Positions 22,662 to 31,701 of a stretch of DNA of 64,000 nucleotides are shown piece by piece. A program made the position numbers and the translations under genes. The notes under the pieces are model-generated. The model made no database searches, was not told the DNA's origin, and saw only the letters and a list, made by a program, of their open reading frames with translations. Origin of the DNA: Clostridiales bacterium (lineage in GTDB: Bacteria; Bacillota; Clostridia; Oscillospirales; CAG-272). Within the stretch, counting starts at the first letter, position 1. The number at the start of each line of letters is the position of its first letter. The DNA lies in assembly GCA_003150035.1 (NCBI GenBank), contig QALR01000024.1, positions 141,719 to 205,718 on the forward strand, written 5' to 3'.

Positions 22662-23948
22662 TCAGTCCACAAAATCAAACTCGAGATCATACAGGCTGAC
22701 GGTATCACCGTCGCGGATTCCGAGTTCGCGCATTTTCTCGATGATGCCTTTTTCACGCAGCATTTTTTCAAAATACATGAAAGATTCTCGGTCGTCGAAG
22801 TTGATGCCGCTCATCAGCCATTTGAGCCAGTCGCCTTCTACATACCAAGTCCCGTTTTCCAAACGGGCCGTTATGTCGTCCGGCATGGGTGGCTCTTGGG
22901 CTGCTTGCTCATATTCCGGCTCGTAAATGGTAATGGGGGACAGACTTTGAAGCCTTTCATAAACTTTCCGGCAGAGCGTTTTGACGTTCTCTCCGGATGC
23001 GGCGCTGATATAGATAGTCTCACAGCCGAGGGACGCAGCGAATGCTTCCCATTCTGCCTTGACTTTTTCCGCTGTATCGGGATCGAGCAGATCGCATTTG
23101 TTGGCGGCGAGGATCTGAGGCCTTGAAGCGAGATCCTCACTGTATTGCCGGAGTTCTCCGTTGATGAGCTTCACATCCTCTATGGGATCCCGTCCCTCGG
23201 AGCCGGCGATATCGACGACATGCACAAGCAGACGGCATCGGTCCACATGACGCAGGAAATCATGTCCGAGCCCAAGTCCCGCAGAGGCGCCCTCGATGAG
23301 TCCCGGGATATCCGCCGCGACAAAGGACTGTCCCTCGTCCACCGATACGACGCCGAGCATCGGAGCAAGCGTGGTAAAGGGATAATTGGCAATTTTAGGG
23401 CGGGCTTTTGAAATCATGGAAAGAAGGGTGGACTTTCCGACATTCGGCAGTCCGACAAAGCCGACGTCCGCCAACATTTTCAGCTCGAGGATGATTTCCT
23501 TTTCCTCGCCTTCAAGTCCGTTTTTCGCGAAGCGGGGCGCTTGTCTTGTCGGGGTTGCAAAATGACGGTTTCCCCAACCGCCGCGTCCCCCGCGCGCTGC
23601 CATGAACGGTCCGCACCGGCTCATATCCTTGATGATTTTTCCGGATTCGGCATCGCGCAGGATAGTCCCGTCCGGGACCGGAATGATAAGATCGGGCGCC
23701 GTCGCCCCATGGAATTTTGATGGCATGCCGTCTCCGCCGTTTCCTGCGACGAATTTTTTCCGGTTGCGGAAATCAAGCAGGGTGCTTGTGCCCTCATCGA
23801 TAACAAAAACGACGTTGCCGCCGTGTCCTCCGTCTCCGCCGTCGGGACCGCCGTGGGAAACATATTTCTCACGACGGAAAGAGATGCAGCCGTTGCCGCC
23901 GTTTCCGGCTTTGATATAGATTTTGACGCGGTCATAAAAATCTGCCAT
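22662..23948 (-). CDS. obgE: GTPase Obg/CgtA
   Basis: A 428-residue GTPase linked to 50S assembly and stringent response. The Gly-rich Obg fold (1-158, 'KAGNGGNGCISFRREKYVSHGGPDGGDGGHGGN'), the G domain with G1 'GLPNVGKST', G3 'DIPGLIEG', G4 'NKCD', and a C-terminal OCT domain ending 'IRDGDTVSLYDLEFDF' are all present. It precedes no ribosomal gene here, unlike the common rplU-rpmA-obgE order. ligA lies 95 bases upstream on the same strand. Confidence 0.96.
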   Translation of the reverse strand: MADFYDRVKIYIKAGNGGNGCISFRREKYVSHGGPDGGDGGHGGNVVFVIDEGTSTLLDFRNRKKFVAGNGGDGMPSKFHGATAPDLIIPVPDGTILRDAESGKIIKDMSRCGPFMAARGGRGGWGNRHFATPTRQAPRFAKNGLEGEEKEIILELKMLADVGFVGLPNVGKSTLLSMISKARPKIANYPFTTLAPMLGVVSVDEGQSFVAADIPGLIEGASAGLGLGHDFLRHVDRCRLLVHVVDIAGSEGRDPIEDVKLINGELRQYSEDLASRPQILAANKCDLLDPDTAEKVKAEWEAFAASLGCETIYISAASGENVKTLCRKVYERLQSLSPITIYEPEYEQAAQEPPMPDDITARLENGTWYVEGDWLKWLMSGINFDDRESFMYFEKMLREKGIIEKMRELGIRDGDTVSLYDLEFDFVD

Positions 23949-24043
23949 AGGGTATGTTTCCTTTCACGGAACGAAAAATTTGGATTTTATTTACCATAAG
24001 TTTTATCGGTGCAAATCCCGCGCGTGGAGCCGCTGGCGGAATT

Positions 24044-26059
24044 TTAATGAGCCCCTCGGAACTGCTGTGACTCTCCCGCCATGGCAAGAAGGGCTTCCTC
24101 GTCGATAACGGGAATGCCAAGCGCCTCTGCTTTTGAAAGCTTGGAGCCGGCCTTTTCTCCGGCGACAACATAGGTTGTTTTCGCTGAAACGGAGGAGGAT
24201 GCTTTGCCGCCGTGCCGCTCGATGAGGGCGGTCGCCTCCTCGCGGGAGAGCGTGGGCAGTGTGCCGGTCAGGACGAACGTCATGCCGGAAAGCACAGCGT
24301 CCCCGTGCTCGGTGCGGACCTCTGTTTCCACGCCGCAGGCTTTCAGTTCCTCGATAAATTCCATGGTTTGCGGATGGGAGAAGTAGTCGGTCACACATTC
24401 GGCGGTGACCTCTCCAAAATCGTCGATGGCGACAAGATCCTCTGCCGTCGCCGCGGCAAGCGCGTCGAGGCTTCCGAAGCGGGAGGCAAGCGCTTTTGCC
24501 GCCTTTTGTCCTACGTTGCGGATGCCGAGCGCGAAGATAAGCCTTGAAAGTCCGCTTTTTTTGGAGGCTTCGATGGCGGAGACAAGCTTTGCCGCAGATT
24601 TTTCGCCCATGCGCTCGAGTTCTTTCAGCTGCTCCGCGTGCAGCTTATAAATATCCGCGATATCTCCGATGAGATGTTCGCGCATCAGAAGCCGAACGAC
24701 GGCAGGCCCCATCCCATCGATATCCATGGCATCCCGTGAGGCGAAATGGACGATGCTGCGTTCAAGCTGTGCGGGACAGTTCGCATTGGTGCAGCGGGTT
24801 GCCGCTTCGTCATCACGGCGGACAGGTTCGCCGCAGGAGGGGCAGCGCGTCGGCATCTCATACGGTACGGCATCCGCCGGACGCTTGTCGGTATCGACGC
24901 CAACAACCTCCGGAATGATATCTCCCGCTTTTTGTACCAGAACGGTATCCCCGATACGGATATCACGTTCGTGAATATAGTCAACGTTGTGAAGGGTTGC
25001 CGCGGAAACAGTTGTGCCTGCAAGGCGGACGGGCGCAAGAATCGCGCGCGGCGTCAGCACGCCGGTCCTACCGACCTGAACGGCGATGTCTACAAGTTTT
25101 GTAGCCTTCCTTTCCGGCGGGAATTTATAGGCTACCGCCCATTTCGGTGTGCTGGCGTTTTCTCCGATTTCGATGCGTTCGGAAAGACTGTCCGCCTTGA
25201 TAACGACGCCGTCAATGTCAAAGGAGAGACTTTCCCGTAGCTCGCGCAGCCGCTCGATGTGCGCGAGGATTTCTCCCGATGTCCGGGCGAGCGTCCGGTG
25301 GGGAATCACATGAAAGCCTTGCGCCGCAAGGTAGTTTAGCTCCTCGGTGTGGGAGGAGAAAGTTTTCCCCTCGATACGCTGCACATTGAAAATGAAGATG
25401 TCAAGTCCTCTTTTCGCCGTGATTTTGGAGTCGAGTTGGCGCAGGGAGCCTGCCGCGGCGTTGCGAGGATTGGCAAAGAGAGGCTCTCCTGTCTCTTCTC
25501 TGGAATGATTGAGCGCTTCAAAGCTTTTGACGGGCATATAGACCTCTCCCCGAACCTCGAGCAAAGGCAGCTTCTCCGGAAGGGAAAGGGGGATGGTTCG
25601 GATTGTTTTTAGGTTTTCCGTCACGTTTTCTCCTGTGACGCCGTCGCCGCGTGTGGAGCCTGTGACAAGCTTCCCCTCATGATATTCGAGGGAAACGGAA
25701 AGTCCGTCGATTTTCGGCTCGACGGAATACAGCGCGGGATGTCCGAGACGCTGACTGATTTTCGAAACGAAATCCTTGATTTCCTCATAGGAAAAAACAT
25801 CGGAAAGACTTCCCATGCGCACGGTATGCATGACCTTCTCGAATTTATCGAGCGCGGCGCCTCCGACGCGCCTCGTTGGGGAGTCCTCGCGGGCGAGCTC
25901 CGGATATTTTTCTTCCAGTGCGACAAGCTCGTAAAAAAGCTTGTCATATTCGTAGTCGGATATCTCCGGCGCGTCTTCGACGTAGTATAGGCGGGCGTGA
26001 TGTTCGATTGCCCGGCGGAGCTCCTCCGCCCTTTTTTGTGCAAGACTGCGTTCGTCCAT
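24044..26059 (-). CDS. ligA: NAD+-dependent DNA ligase
   Basis: A 671-residue ligase with all domains: Ia ('RRAIEHHARLYYVEDAPEISDYEYD'), adenylation with Lys116 in 'EPKIDG' and 'ANPRNAAAGSLRQ', OB fold ('VQVGRTGVLTPRAILAPV'), a four-Cys zinc finger ('CPSCGEP...CTNANCP'), helix-hairpin-helix repeats, and a C-terminal BRCT domain ('GMTFVLTGTLPTLSREEATALIE'). It seals nicks in replication and repair. Confidence 0.97.
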   Translation of the reverse strand: MDERSLAQKRAEELRRAIEHHARLYYVEDAPEISDYEYDKLFYELVALEEKYPELAREDSPTRRVGGAALDKFEKVMHTVRMGSLSDVFSYEEIKDFVSKISQRLGHPALYSVEPKIDGLSVSLEYHEGKLVTGSTRGDGVTGENVTENLKTIRTIPLSLPEKLPLLEVRGEVYMPVKSFEALNHSREETGEPLFANPRNAAAGSLRQLDSKITAKRGLDIFIFNVQRIEGKTFSSHTEELNYLAAQGFHVIPHRTLARTSGEILAHIERLRELRESLSFDIDGVVIKADSLSERIEIGENASTPKWAVAYKFPPERKATKLVDIAVQVGRTGVLTPRAILAPVRLAGTTVSAATLHNVDYIHERDIRIGDTVLVQKAGDIIPEVVGVDTDKRPADAVPYEMPTRCPSCGEPVRRDDEAATRCTNANCPAQLERSIVHFASRDAMDIDGMGPAVVRLLMREHLIGDIADIYKLHAEQLKELERMGEKSAAKLVSAIEASKKSGLSRLIFALGIRNVGQKAAKALASRFGSLDALAAATAEDLVAIDDFGEVTAECVTDYFSHPQTMEFIEELKACGVETEVRTEHGDAVLSGMTFVLTGTLPTLSREEATALIERHGGKASSSVSAKTTYVVAGEKAGSKLSKAEALGIPVIDEEALLAMAGESQQFRGAH

Positions 26060-26145
26060 GAAACCTCCGTCTGCGGCATCGTAGAATCCGCGCCGCGTGA
26101 TATACTATGGTTCCTTTAAGTCGTATATCGTATAGATATGAAATA

Positions 26146-26174
26146 AGTATAGCATAAATTTTTCGAAAAGTAAA
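26146..26174 (-). promoter_or_regulatory. Probable promoter of ligA
   Basis: On the minus strand TTTACT (26174-26169), 17-bp spacer, TATACT (26151-26146). The rest of 26060-26329 is AT-rich with no gene visible. Confidence 0.55.
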
Positions 26175-26329
26175 CTGCCGGATTTCGGTCATAACAAAAT
26201 TTTTGCCTTTTGAAGATGTTCTTCATACGTCATAGTCTTTACTTATCAAATTTTCTCACTTGTTTTTGTATCCTATAACCAAAAAAACGAAGAATTTTTG
26301 AATAAATTTGAAAATATTCGAAAAGGCGG

Positions 26330-26358
26330 TTGATTCATGGGTCAGAATGTATTATAAT
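26330..26358 (+). promoter_or_regulatory. Promoter of the DUF3006/sugar-phosphate cluster
   Basis: TTGATT (26330-26335), 17-bp spacer, TATAAT (26353-26358). Confidence 0.75.
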
Positions 26359-26414
26359 AAAAACGTTAAACTAGGGGGAGAATGGGATTCTGTTTTCCCT
26401 GCCGGGAGGAACGT

Positions 26415-26651
26415 ATGAAACAGATGCAAGTGGACCGGTTGGAAGAGGGCATTGCTGTTCTCGTAGACGAGGAGGAGCGGCTCTATCACGTCAGAGAGGA
26501 CTTTTTCGGGTTCGATTTGCATGCAGGAGACGTTCTGATGGTGGAGATGGCGGAAAACAAACCTTGTCGCGCTCGTTTTCTGGCGGAGGAAACGGAAGCG
26601 CGAAAGACGCTCGCAAAAGAGCTGATGCAAAAGCTGAAGCGACGTTCGTAA
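26415..26651 (+). CDS. DUF3006 domain protein
   Basis: A 78-residue soluble protein: 'MQVDRLEEGIAVLVDEEERLYHV...GDVLMVEM', the small beta-barrel pattern of DUF3006. The second half is helical and basic. GGGAGGAA precedes ATG 26415. DUF3006 genes often accompany secreted nucleases or beta-lactamase-fold proteins, but here it heads a carbohydrate cluster; its role is unknown. Confidence 0.75.
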   Translation: MKQMQVDRLEEGIAVLVDEEERLYHVREDFFGFDLHAGDVLMVEMAENKPCRARFLAEETEARKTLAKELMQKLKRRS

Positions 26652-26710
26652 CCCCAAAGAAAAAGTGCTTTCGGCAGAGCGCGAATCATCTGCCGGGAAA
26701 GGATACGGTT

Positions 26711-27973
26711 ATGAAGACCAAAGCAGTCAGACTATATGGGGTGGGCGACCTCAGGCTCGAGGAGTTTGAGCTTCCGCCCATTACAGAATCGGAAATTCTT
26801 GCGCATGTTATCTCGGACAGCATTTGCATGTCCACCTATAAGGCGGCCTCGCAGGGCACGGCGCACAAGCGTGTGCCGGACGATATTGCGGAAAATCCTG
26901 TTATCGTGGGGCATGAGTTCTGCGGGGAGATTCTCGAGGTGGGCGAAAAATGGAAGCACAAATATAAGGCGGGTGACCGGTTCGTCATCCAACCTGCGCT
27001 GAACTACAAGGGAAGTCTTGCCGCGCCGGGTTACTCCTATCGCTATATCGGAGGCGATGCGACCTATATCATCATTCCGAATGAAGTGATGGAAATGGAT
27101 TGTCTCTTCCCGTATGCGGGAGAAGCCTATTTTTACGGCTCGCTGTCCGAGCCGATGTCCTGTATCGTAGGCGGCTATCATGCCAACTACCATGTAAAGC
27201 AGGGTACATATATTCATGAAATGGGCATCCGCGAGGGCGGAAATCTTGCCATTCTCGCCGGAGCGGGACCGATGGGGCTTGGCGCCATCGATTATGCGGT
27301 TCACTGCGACAGAAAGCCTGGACTTATCGTTGTGACGGATCTCGATACTGCACGCCTGGAGCGGGCAGCCTCGATCGTGACGCCGGAAGATGCGGCAAAA
27401 AACGGCGTGAAGCTAGTGTATCTGAATACCGGCGGGATGGAAAATCCTGTAGAGACGCTGCGGGAGATGACAAAGGGGCACGGCTTTGACGACGTATTCG
27501 TTTACGCGCCTGTAAAATCCGTCGTCGAGATGGCGGACTCCCTTCTTGCGCGGGACGGCTGTCTCAATTTCTTTGCGGGACCGACGGACCCTTCGTTCTC
27601 TGCCATGTTCAATTTCTACAACGTGCATTATTCCGGCACGCATCTTGTCGGAACATCGGGCGGAAACAGCGCCGATATGCTAGAGTCCATTGCTATGATG
27701 GAGAAAGGGAAGATCAATCCTTCGGCGATGATTACGCATGTCGGAGGACTGGACAGCGTCTGTGAAACGACACTGAATCTGCCGCATATCAAGGGCGGCA
27801 AGAAGCTTGTCTATACCAATATTTCTATGCCGATGACGGCGATTGCGGATTTTGCGGAGCTCGGGAAAAACGACCCGGTTCTCGCGGCGCTTGCCGAAAT
27901 CGTGGAAAAGAACAACGGGCTTTGGTGCGCGCAGGCGGAAGCCTATCTTTTGGCAAATGCCAAGGCCATCTGA
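26711..27973 (+). CDS. L-sorbose-1-phosphate reductase-like zinc-dependent dehydrogenase
   Basis: A 420-residue MDR-family enzyme. The zinc/substrate region reads 'SICMSTYKAA...NPVIVGHEFCGEI' and the cofactor site 'LAILAGAGPMGLGAIDYAVH'. Overall it follows the pattern of SorE-type L-sorbose-1-phosphate reductase ('MKTKAVRLYGVGDLRLEEFELP', 'LNFFAGPTDPSFSAMFNFYNVHY'), which reduces sorbose 1-phosphate to glucitol 6-phosphate. AAAGGA precedes ATG 26711. No PTS or sorbose transporter is in the window, so the true substrate may differ. Confidence 0.8.
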   Translation: MKTKAVRLYGVGDLRLEEFELPPITESEILAHVISDSICMSTYKAASQGTAHKRVPDDIAENPVIVGHEFCGEILEVGEKWKHKYKAGDRFVIQPALNYKGSLAAPGYSYRYIGGDATYIIIPNEVMEMDCLFPYAGEAYFYGSLSEPMSCIVGGYHANYHVKQGTYIHEMGIREGGNLAILAGAGPMGLGAIDYAVHCDRKPGLIVVTDLDTARLERAASIVTPEDAAKNGVKLVYLNTGGMENPVETLREMTKGHGFDDVFVYAPVKSVVEMADSLLARDGCLNFFAGPTDPSFSAMFNFYNVHYSGTHLVGTSGGNSADMLESIAMMEKGKINPSAMITHVGGLDSVCETTLNLPHIKGGKKLVYTNISMPMTAIADFAELGKNDPVLAALAEIVEKNNGLWCAQAEAYLLANAKAI

Positions 27974-28011
27974 ATATTTTACTGCCACGGCAAAAACTTA
28001 ATAAAAAAATT

Positions 28012-28033
28012 CTCCCGCGAGGCAAAGCGGGAG
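28012..28033 (+). other. Intercistronic hairpin before the aldolase/SDR gene
   Basis: CTCCCGC (28012-28018) and GCGGGAG (28027-28033), just ahead of the GGGGAGG ribosome site and without a T run on this strand. A possible mRNA stabiliser rather than a terminator. Confidence 0.4.
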
Positions 28034-28046
28034 TGGGGAGGCATGT

Positions 28047-30008
28047 ATGGAACTTGACGCATTGATTGAAATGTCGCATAGGTACGGCGCGGATGCAGAT
28101 TTTGTCCTCGCAGGCGGCGGCAACACTTCTTATAAGACAGAGGATACGCTGTATATCAAGGGTTCCGGCACAAGGCTTGCGAGCATCGACGCTTCCGGCT
28201 TTGTCAAAATGGACAGAGCGAAGCTTGCCGGCATTTGGAATATGAAATTTTCTGCGGAGGAAAAGCAAAGGGAGACTGAGGTTCTGGCGGCGATGATGTC
28301 CGCACGTCAGGCGGGAGAAGAAGCGAAACGCCCGAGCGTGGAAACGCTGCTCCACGACCTTTTCCCGCAAAAATTGGTGCTCCATGTGCATCCCGCGCTT
28401 GTCAACGGCATGACTTGCGGGCGTGCAGGCAAAAAGATCGCGGCGGAGCTTTTTCCGGATGCGATTTGGATTCCTTCGACAAAGCCCGGCTATATTCTCG
28501 CTTCCGTCTGCCGGGAAAAAATGGAGGACTATCGGAAAAAGAACGGGCATGATGTCAGCCTGCTGTTCCTCGGAAACCACGGTGTTTTCTTTGCCGCCGA
28601 TACGACAGAGGGAATCGACGCGCTTGTTACTGAGGTCATGGTGAAGCTGCGCGCATCGGTCGAGACCTCGCCGGATACAAGCGAGACGGCATATGACCGT
28701 GATATGGCGAAGCGTCTTATTCCGGAGCTTCGTATGCTGTATGCGGGCGGCGGGGATGCGTGCGTTGTCTTTTCCGTCCATCATGATATTCTTGCCTTTG
28801 CTTCCGACGAGAAGCATTTCTCGGCAGTGCGCGGCGCTTTTACGCCGGACCATATCGTTTACTGCGGTGTCTCTCCGATGCTTGTGAGGTCGGATGGAGA
28901 GGATACGCCGGAGCGTCTTGCGCGTGAATTTGATAAATTTGTCAAGCATAATGGGATGCCTCCTAAGATTGTGCTCATCACGGGTGTGGGCATGTTCGCC
29001 TGCGGCAAAACGAAAAAGGAGGCCGATACGGCGGCGGCGCTTTTTGAGGATGCGATGAAAATCGCGGTTTATTCGCAGTCGTTCGGCGGACCGCTTCCGC
29101 TTGACGCAGGAATGTCAGATTTTATCCGGAATTGGGAAGCGGAAAGCTATCGTTCGGGGGTTTCTCTCGCAGGCGCCGCGAAAGCGCGCCTGTCCGGCAA
29201 AATATCCATTGTGACGGGCGCGGCGCAGGGCTTCGGACTCGGTATTGCGCAGGCGATGGCAAGGGAAGGTGCTTATGTCGTGGTTGCGGATATGAATGAG
29301 GCGGGGGCTGCCGCAGCGGCAAAAGAGCTTTGCGATACCTACGGCGCCGGAACGGCGATCTCGGTAAAGGTCAATGTATCTGACGAGCAGTCCGTTTCCG
29401 ATATGATCGATACGACCGTTTTGACATATGGCGGATTGGATATTTTTGTGAACAACGCCGGCATTGTCCGCGCCGGCAGCCTTGAAGAGATGACCAAAGC
29501 GAACTTTGAGCTTGTCACGTCCGTCAATTACACCGCGTACTTTCTCTGTGCAAAATATGCATGTGTGCCAATGAAGATCCAGCATGCCTATGCGCCGGCG
29601 CGCCTGTCCGACATCATTGAAATCAATTCGAAATCAGGACTTGCCGGCAGCAATAAGAATTTTGCTTATGCCGGCAGCAAGTTCGGCGGTATCGGACTTA
29701 CCGAGAGCTTTGCATTGGAGCTTGCGCCATTCGGCATCAAGGTGAACGCGATCTGCCCCGGCAACTATCTCGATGGACCGCTGTGGACGGATCCGGAGCG
29801 CGGTTTGTTCGTTCAATATCTGAAGGCGGGGAAGGTGCCAGGCGCCAAAACGGTGGAGGATGTCAAGGCGTATTATGAGAGCAAGGTTCCGCTTGGACGC
29901 GGCTGTTTGCCGGAGGATATTGCGCGCGCGCTGTTTTACATTGTCGAACAGCAGTATGAGACCGGTCAGGCGCTTCCCGTGACCGGCGGACAGGAAATGC
30001 TCAAGTAA
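28047..30008 (+). CDS. Bifunctional class II aldolase / short-chain dehydrogenase
   Basis: A 653-residue fusion. Residues 1-220 are a class II (AraD/FucA) aldolase domain with 'GGGNTSYK', zinc ligands in 'VLHVHPALVNG' and 'FLGNHGVFF'. Residues 390-653 are an SDR: 'IVTGAAQGFGLGIAQ', 'VNNAG', Ser in 'IEINSKSG' and Tyr-Lys in 'YAGSKFGG', most like sorbitol-6-phosphate 2-dehydrogenases. The general layout recalls the rhamnulose-1-phosphate aldolase/lactaldehyde dehydrogenase fusion RhaEW, but the SDR half points to a polyol or ketose phosphate. Likely co-transcribed with the SorE-like gene. Confidence 0.82.
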   Translation: MELDALIEMSHRYGADADFVLAGGGNTSYKTEDTLYIKGSGTRLASIDASGFVKMDRAKLAGIWNMKFSAEEKQRETEVLAAMMSARQAGEEAKRPSVETLLHDLFPQKLVLHVHPALVNGMTCGRAGKKIAAELFPDAIWIPSTKPGYILASVCREKMEDYRKKNGHDVSLLFLGNHGVFFAADTTEGIDALVTEVMVKLRASVETSPDTSETAYDRDMAKRLIPELRMLYAGGGDACVVFSVHHDILAFASDEKHFSAVRGAFTPDHIVYCGVSPMLVRSDGEDTPERLAREFDKFVKHNGMPPKIVLITGVGMFACGKTKKEADTAAALFEDAMKIAVYSQSFGGPLPLDAGMSDFIRNWEAESYRSGVSLAGAAKARLSGKISIVTGAAQGFGLGIAQAMAREGAYVVVADMNEAGAAAAAKELCDTYGAGTAISVKVNVSDEQSVSDMIDTTVLTYGGLDIFVNNAGIVRAGSLEEMTKANFELVTSVNYTAYFLCAKYACVPMKIQHAYAPARLSDIIEINSKSGLAGSNKNFAYAGSKFGGIGLTESFALELAPFGIKVNAICPGNYLDGPLWTDPERGLFVQYLKAGKVPGAKTVEDVKAYYESKVPLGRGCLPEDIARALFYIVEQQYETGQALPVTGGQEMLK

Positions 30009-30026
30009 GAGAGGAGTTTTTCGTCA

Positions 30027-31319
30027 ATGCAGCTAGAGCTTCTGATTGAAGGACTGAATGCGCCGGAGCGGGACGACAGACTCGCGGCGCTTACCGAGAT
30101 CTATGAAATGAGCCGGCGGGGAGAGATCCCGACGCCGGAAAAAACCGATTTTGTCAACAATCATATCCATACGATTTATTCGTTTTCTCCGTATTCTCCG
30201 ACCAAGGCGGTTTATATGGCATGGCAGAACGGCCTTGCCACAGCGGGAATCATGGATCATGATTCGCTCTCCGGCGCGAAGGAATTTCTTGCGGCGGCGG
30301 AGATTGTGGGGCTGCCGGTGACCGTCGGTATGGAATGCCGCGCCTCGATGCGGCACACGAGGCTTGACGGACTACGCATCAACAATCCCGACCAGAAATC
30401 GATTGCTTATGTGGCGCTGCATGGCGTGCCACATCAGAATATCGACATGATCAACAACATTTTTTCCTATTACCGTTTTTGTCGGAACAAGCGCAACCGA
30501 AAAATGTGTGAAGCTATCACGGAGCTGATGCGTCCTTTCGGCATTTCCCTTGATTTTGATCGGGATGTCTATCCGATTTCCATGGCGAAGGAGGGCGGCA
30601 GCATTACGGAACGCCATATTCTGTTTGCCCTGACCAAAAAAATTACGCAGCGCTATCGCACGCCGGAGGAGGTCGTCTCTTTTCTGACCGAGGAGATGAA
30701 GATTCCGGTTTCGGATAAAGTGAAGCGCCAGATCCTTTCCGGCAGGGATACGCCGGATTTCTATGAGTATGATATTCTCGGCGCGCTGAAAAGCAATCTT
30801 GTGGAAAAATTTTACATTCCCGCGGAGGCGGAATGCCCTGATATTTATGAGCTTGAAAAAATTTGCCGCGAATGCGGTGTTGTTCTCGCCTATGCCTATC
30901 TCGGCGACGTTGGGGTTTCCATTACAGGGGATAAAAAGGCGCAGCGTTTTGAGGACGGATATACCGACCTTTTATTTGCGGAAATCGAGAGGATTGGGTT
31001 CAATGCCGTGACATACATGCCGAGCCGAAATACGGAGGAGCAGCTTCGGGAAATTATGGAGCTTTGTGATACGCACAGGCTGTTCCAAATTAGCGGCGAG
31101 GATATCAATTCTCCCAGACAATCGTTTCTCTGCCATGCCATGAAGGCAGATATGTTTTCTCATTTGTCTGATGCCGCCTATGCGCTCATCGGGCATGAAA
31201 AGGAAGCAACAAAGGACCTTGATCGCGCGATGTTCTCGCCTGCTGTGTGCCGTGAAATGCCGAATCTGAGAGAAAGGTGTGCTTATTACAAGAAAAAGGC
31301 TTTGGAGTCCTGCTCATAA
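30027..31319 (+). CDS. PHP-domain metal-dependent phosphoesterase
   Basis: A 430-residue protein. The PHP motif I 'NNHIHTIYSFSPYSPTKAVYMAW' begins at about residue 45 and motif II 'AGIMDHDSLSGAKEF' follows; 'VTVGMECRASM' and a late 'GEDINSP' supply further ligands. It is longer than stand-alone PHP phosphatases, with a helical insert (about 170-280). It lies 18 bases after the aldolase/SDR gene and ends the cluster. In context it may hydrolyse a sugar bisphosphate or phosphate ester from the same pathway; this is inference. Confidence 0.8.
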   Translation: MQLELLIEGLNAPERDDRLAALTEIYEMSRRGEIPTPEKTDFVNNHIHTIYSFSPYSPTKAVYMAWQNGLATAGIMDHDSLSGAKEFLAAAEIVGLPVTVGMECRASMRHTRLDGLRINNPDQKSIAYVALHGVPHQNIDMINNIFSYYRFCRNKRNRKMCEAITELMRPFGISLDFDRDVYPISMAKEGGSITERHILFALTKKITQRYRTPEEVVSFLTEEMKIPVSDKVKRQILSGRDTPDFYEYDILGALKSNLVEKFYIPAEAECPDIYELEKICRECGVVLAYAYLGDVGVSITGDKKAQRFEDGYTDLLFAEIERIGFNAVTYMPSRNTEEQLREIMELCDTHRLFQISGEDINSPRQSFLCHAMKADMFSHLSDAAYALIGHEKEATKDLDRAMFSPAVCREMPNLRERCAYYKKKALESCS

Positions 31320-31333
31320 CCTTAGGGAATGTT

Positions 31334-31364
31334 CCCGCCGCTTCGGCGGCGGGGTTCTTTTTTT
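31334..31364 (+). terminator. Terminator of the sugar-phosphate cluster
   Basis: CCCGCCGC, UUCG tetraloop, GCGGCGGG (31334-31353), then TTCTTTTTTT. Confidence 0.88.
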
Positions 31365-31416
31365 GCCTCTTGCCACGCCGTATGACGGGTGGCCCTTTAT
31401 TGAAAAAATATAAAAA

Positions 31417-31460
31417 GCCGGGCTTGGGGTATCTGCGTGTAGCGGATACTCCAAGTTGGC
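31417..31460. repeat. Long imperfect hairpin in an otherwise empty intergenic stretch
   Basis: GCC, CTTGG, GTATC and TGC on the left pair with GCG, GATAC, CCAAG and GGC on the right around loop GTGTA. On the minus strand it is followed by TTTTTATATTTTTT. No minus-strand gene ends nearby. The rest of 31365-31620 has one weak 52-codon frame without a ribosome site, which I do not call. Confidence 0.5.
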
Positions 31461-31620
31461 ATATGGTGGAAAACAATAAAGGGATTCAGAAAAAGAGAAT
31501 GCTGGACGGAATGGATACAATGTCAAAAAAGACAAAATAACGAAGGACCGCAGGATCTGTGGACTATATGAAACGGCAGGTTTCAAGTGACATAAAGGAA
31601 AGTTAAAAAGCTTGTACGGC

Positions 31621-31649
31621 TTTACAAAGCGTGATGTTTGGTATATAAT
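31621..31649 (+). promoter_or_regulatory. Promoter of the LytTR two-component genes
   Basis: TTTACA (31621-31626), 17-bp spacer, TATAAT (31644-31649). Confidence 0.75.
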
Positions 31650-31701
31650 ATATATGATTCAGTCTGTATGCAATCAAAAGCTGATTCAGGGGCGGAAATC
31701 T

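Noticed and set aside
4703..26277. Decamer GTATCCTATA in three intergenic sites (4703, 15481, 26268)
   Set aside because: AT-rich, at unrelated distances from genes, and picked after the fact; three copies are not enough to claim a motif.
31382..31540. 52-codon frame (start MTGGPLLKKYKK) as a possible peptide pheromone ahead of the LytTR genes
   Set aside because: No ribosome site, no leader or double-Gly motif, and a large hairpin lies inside it.
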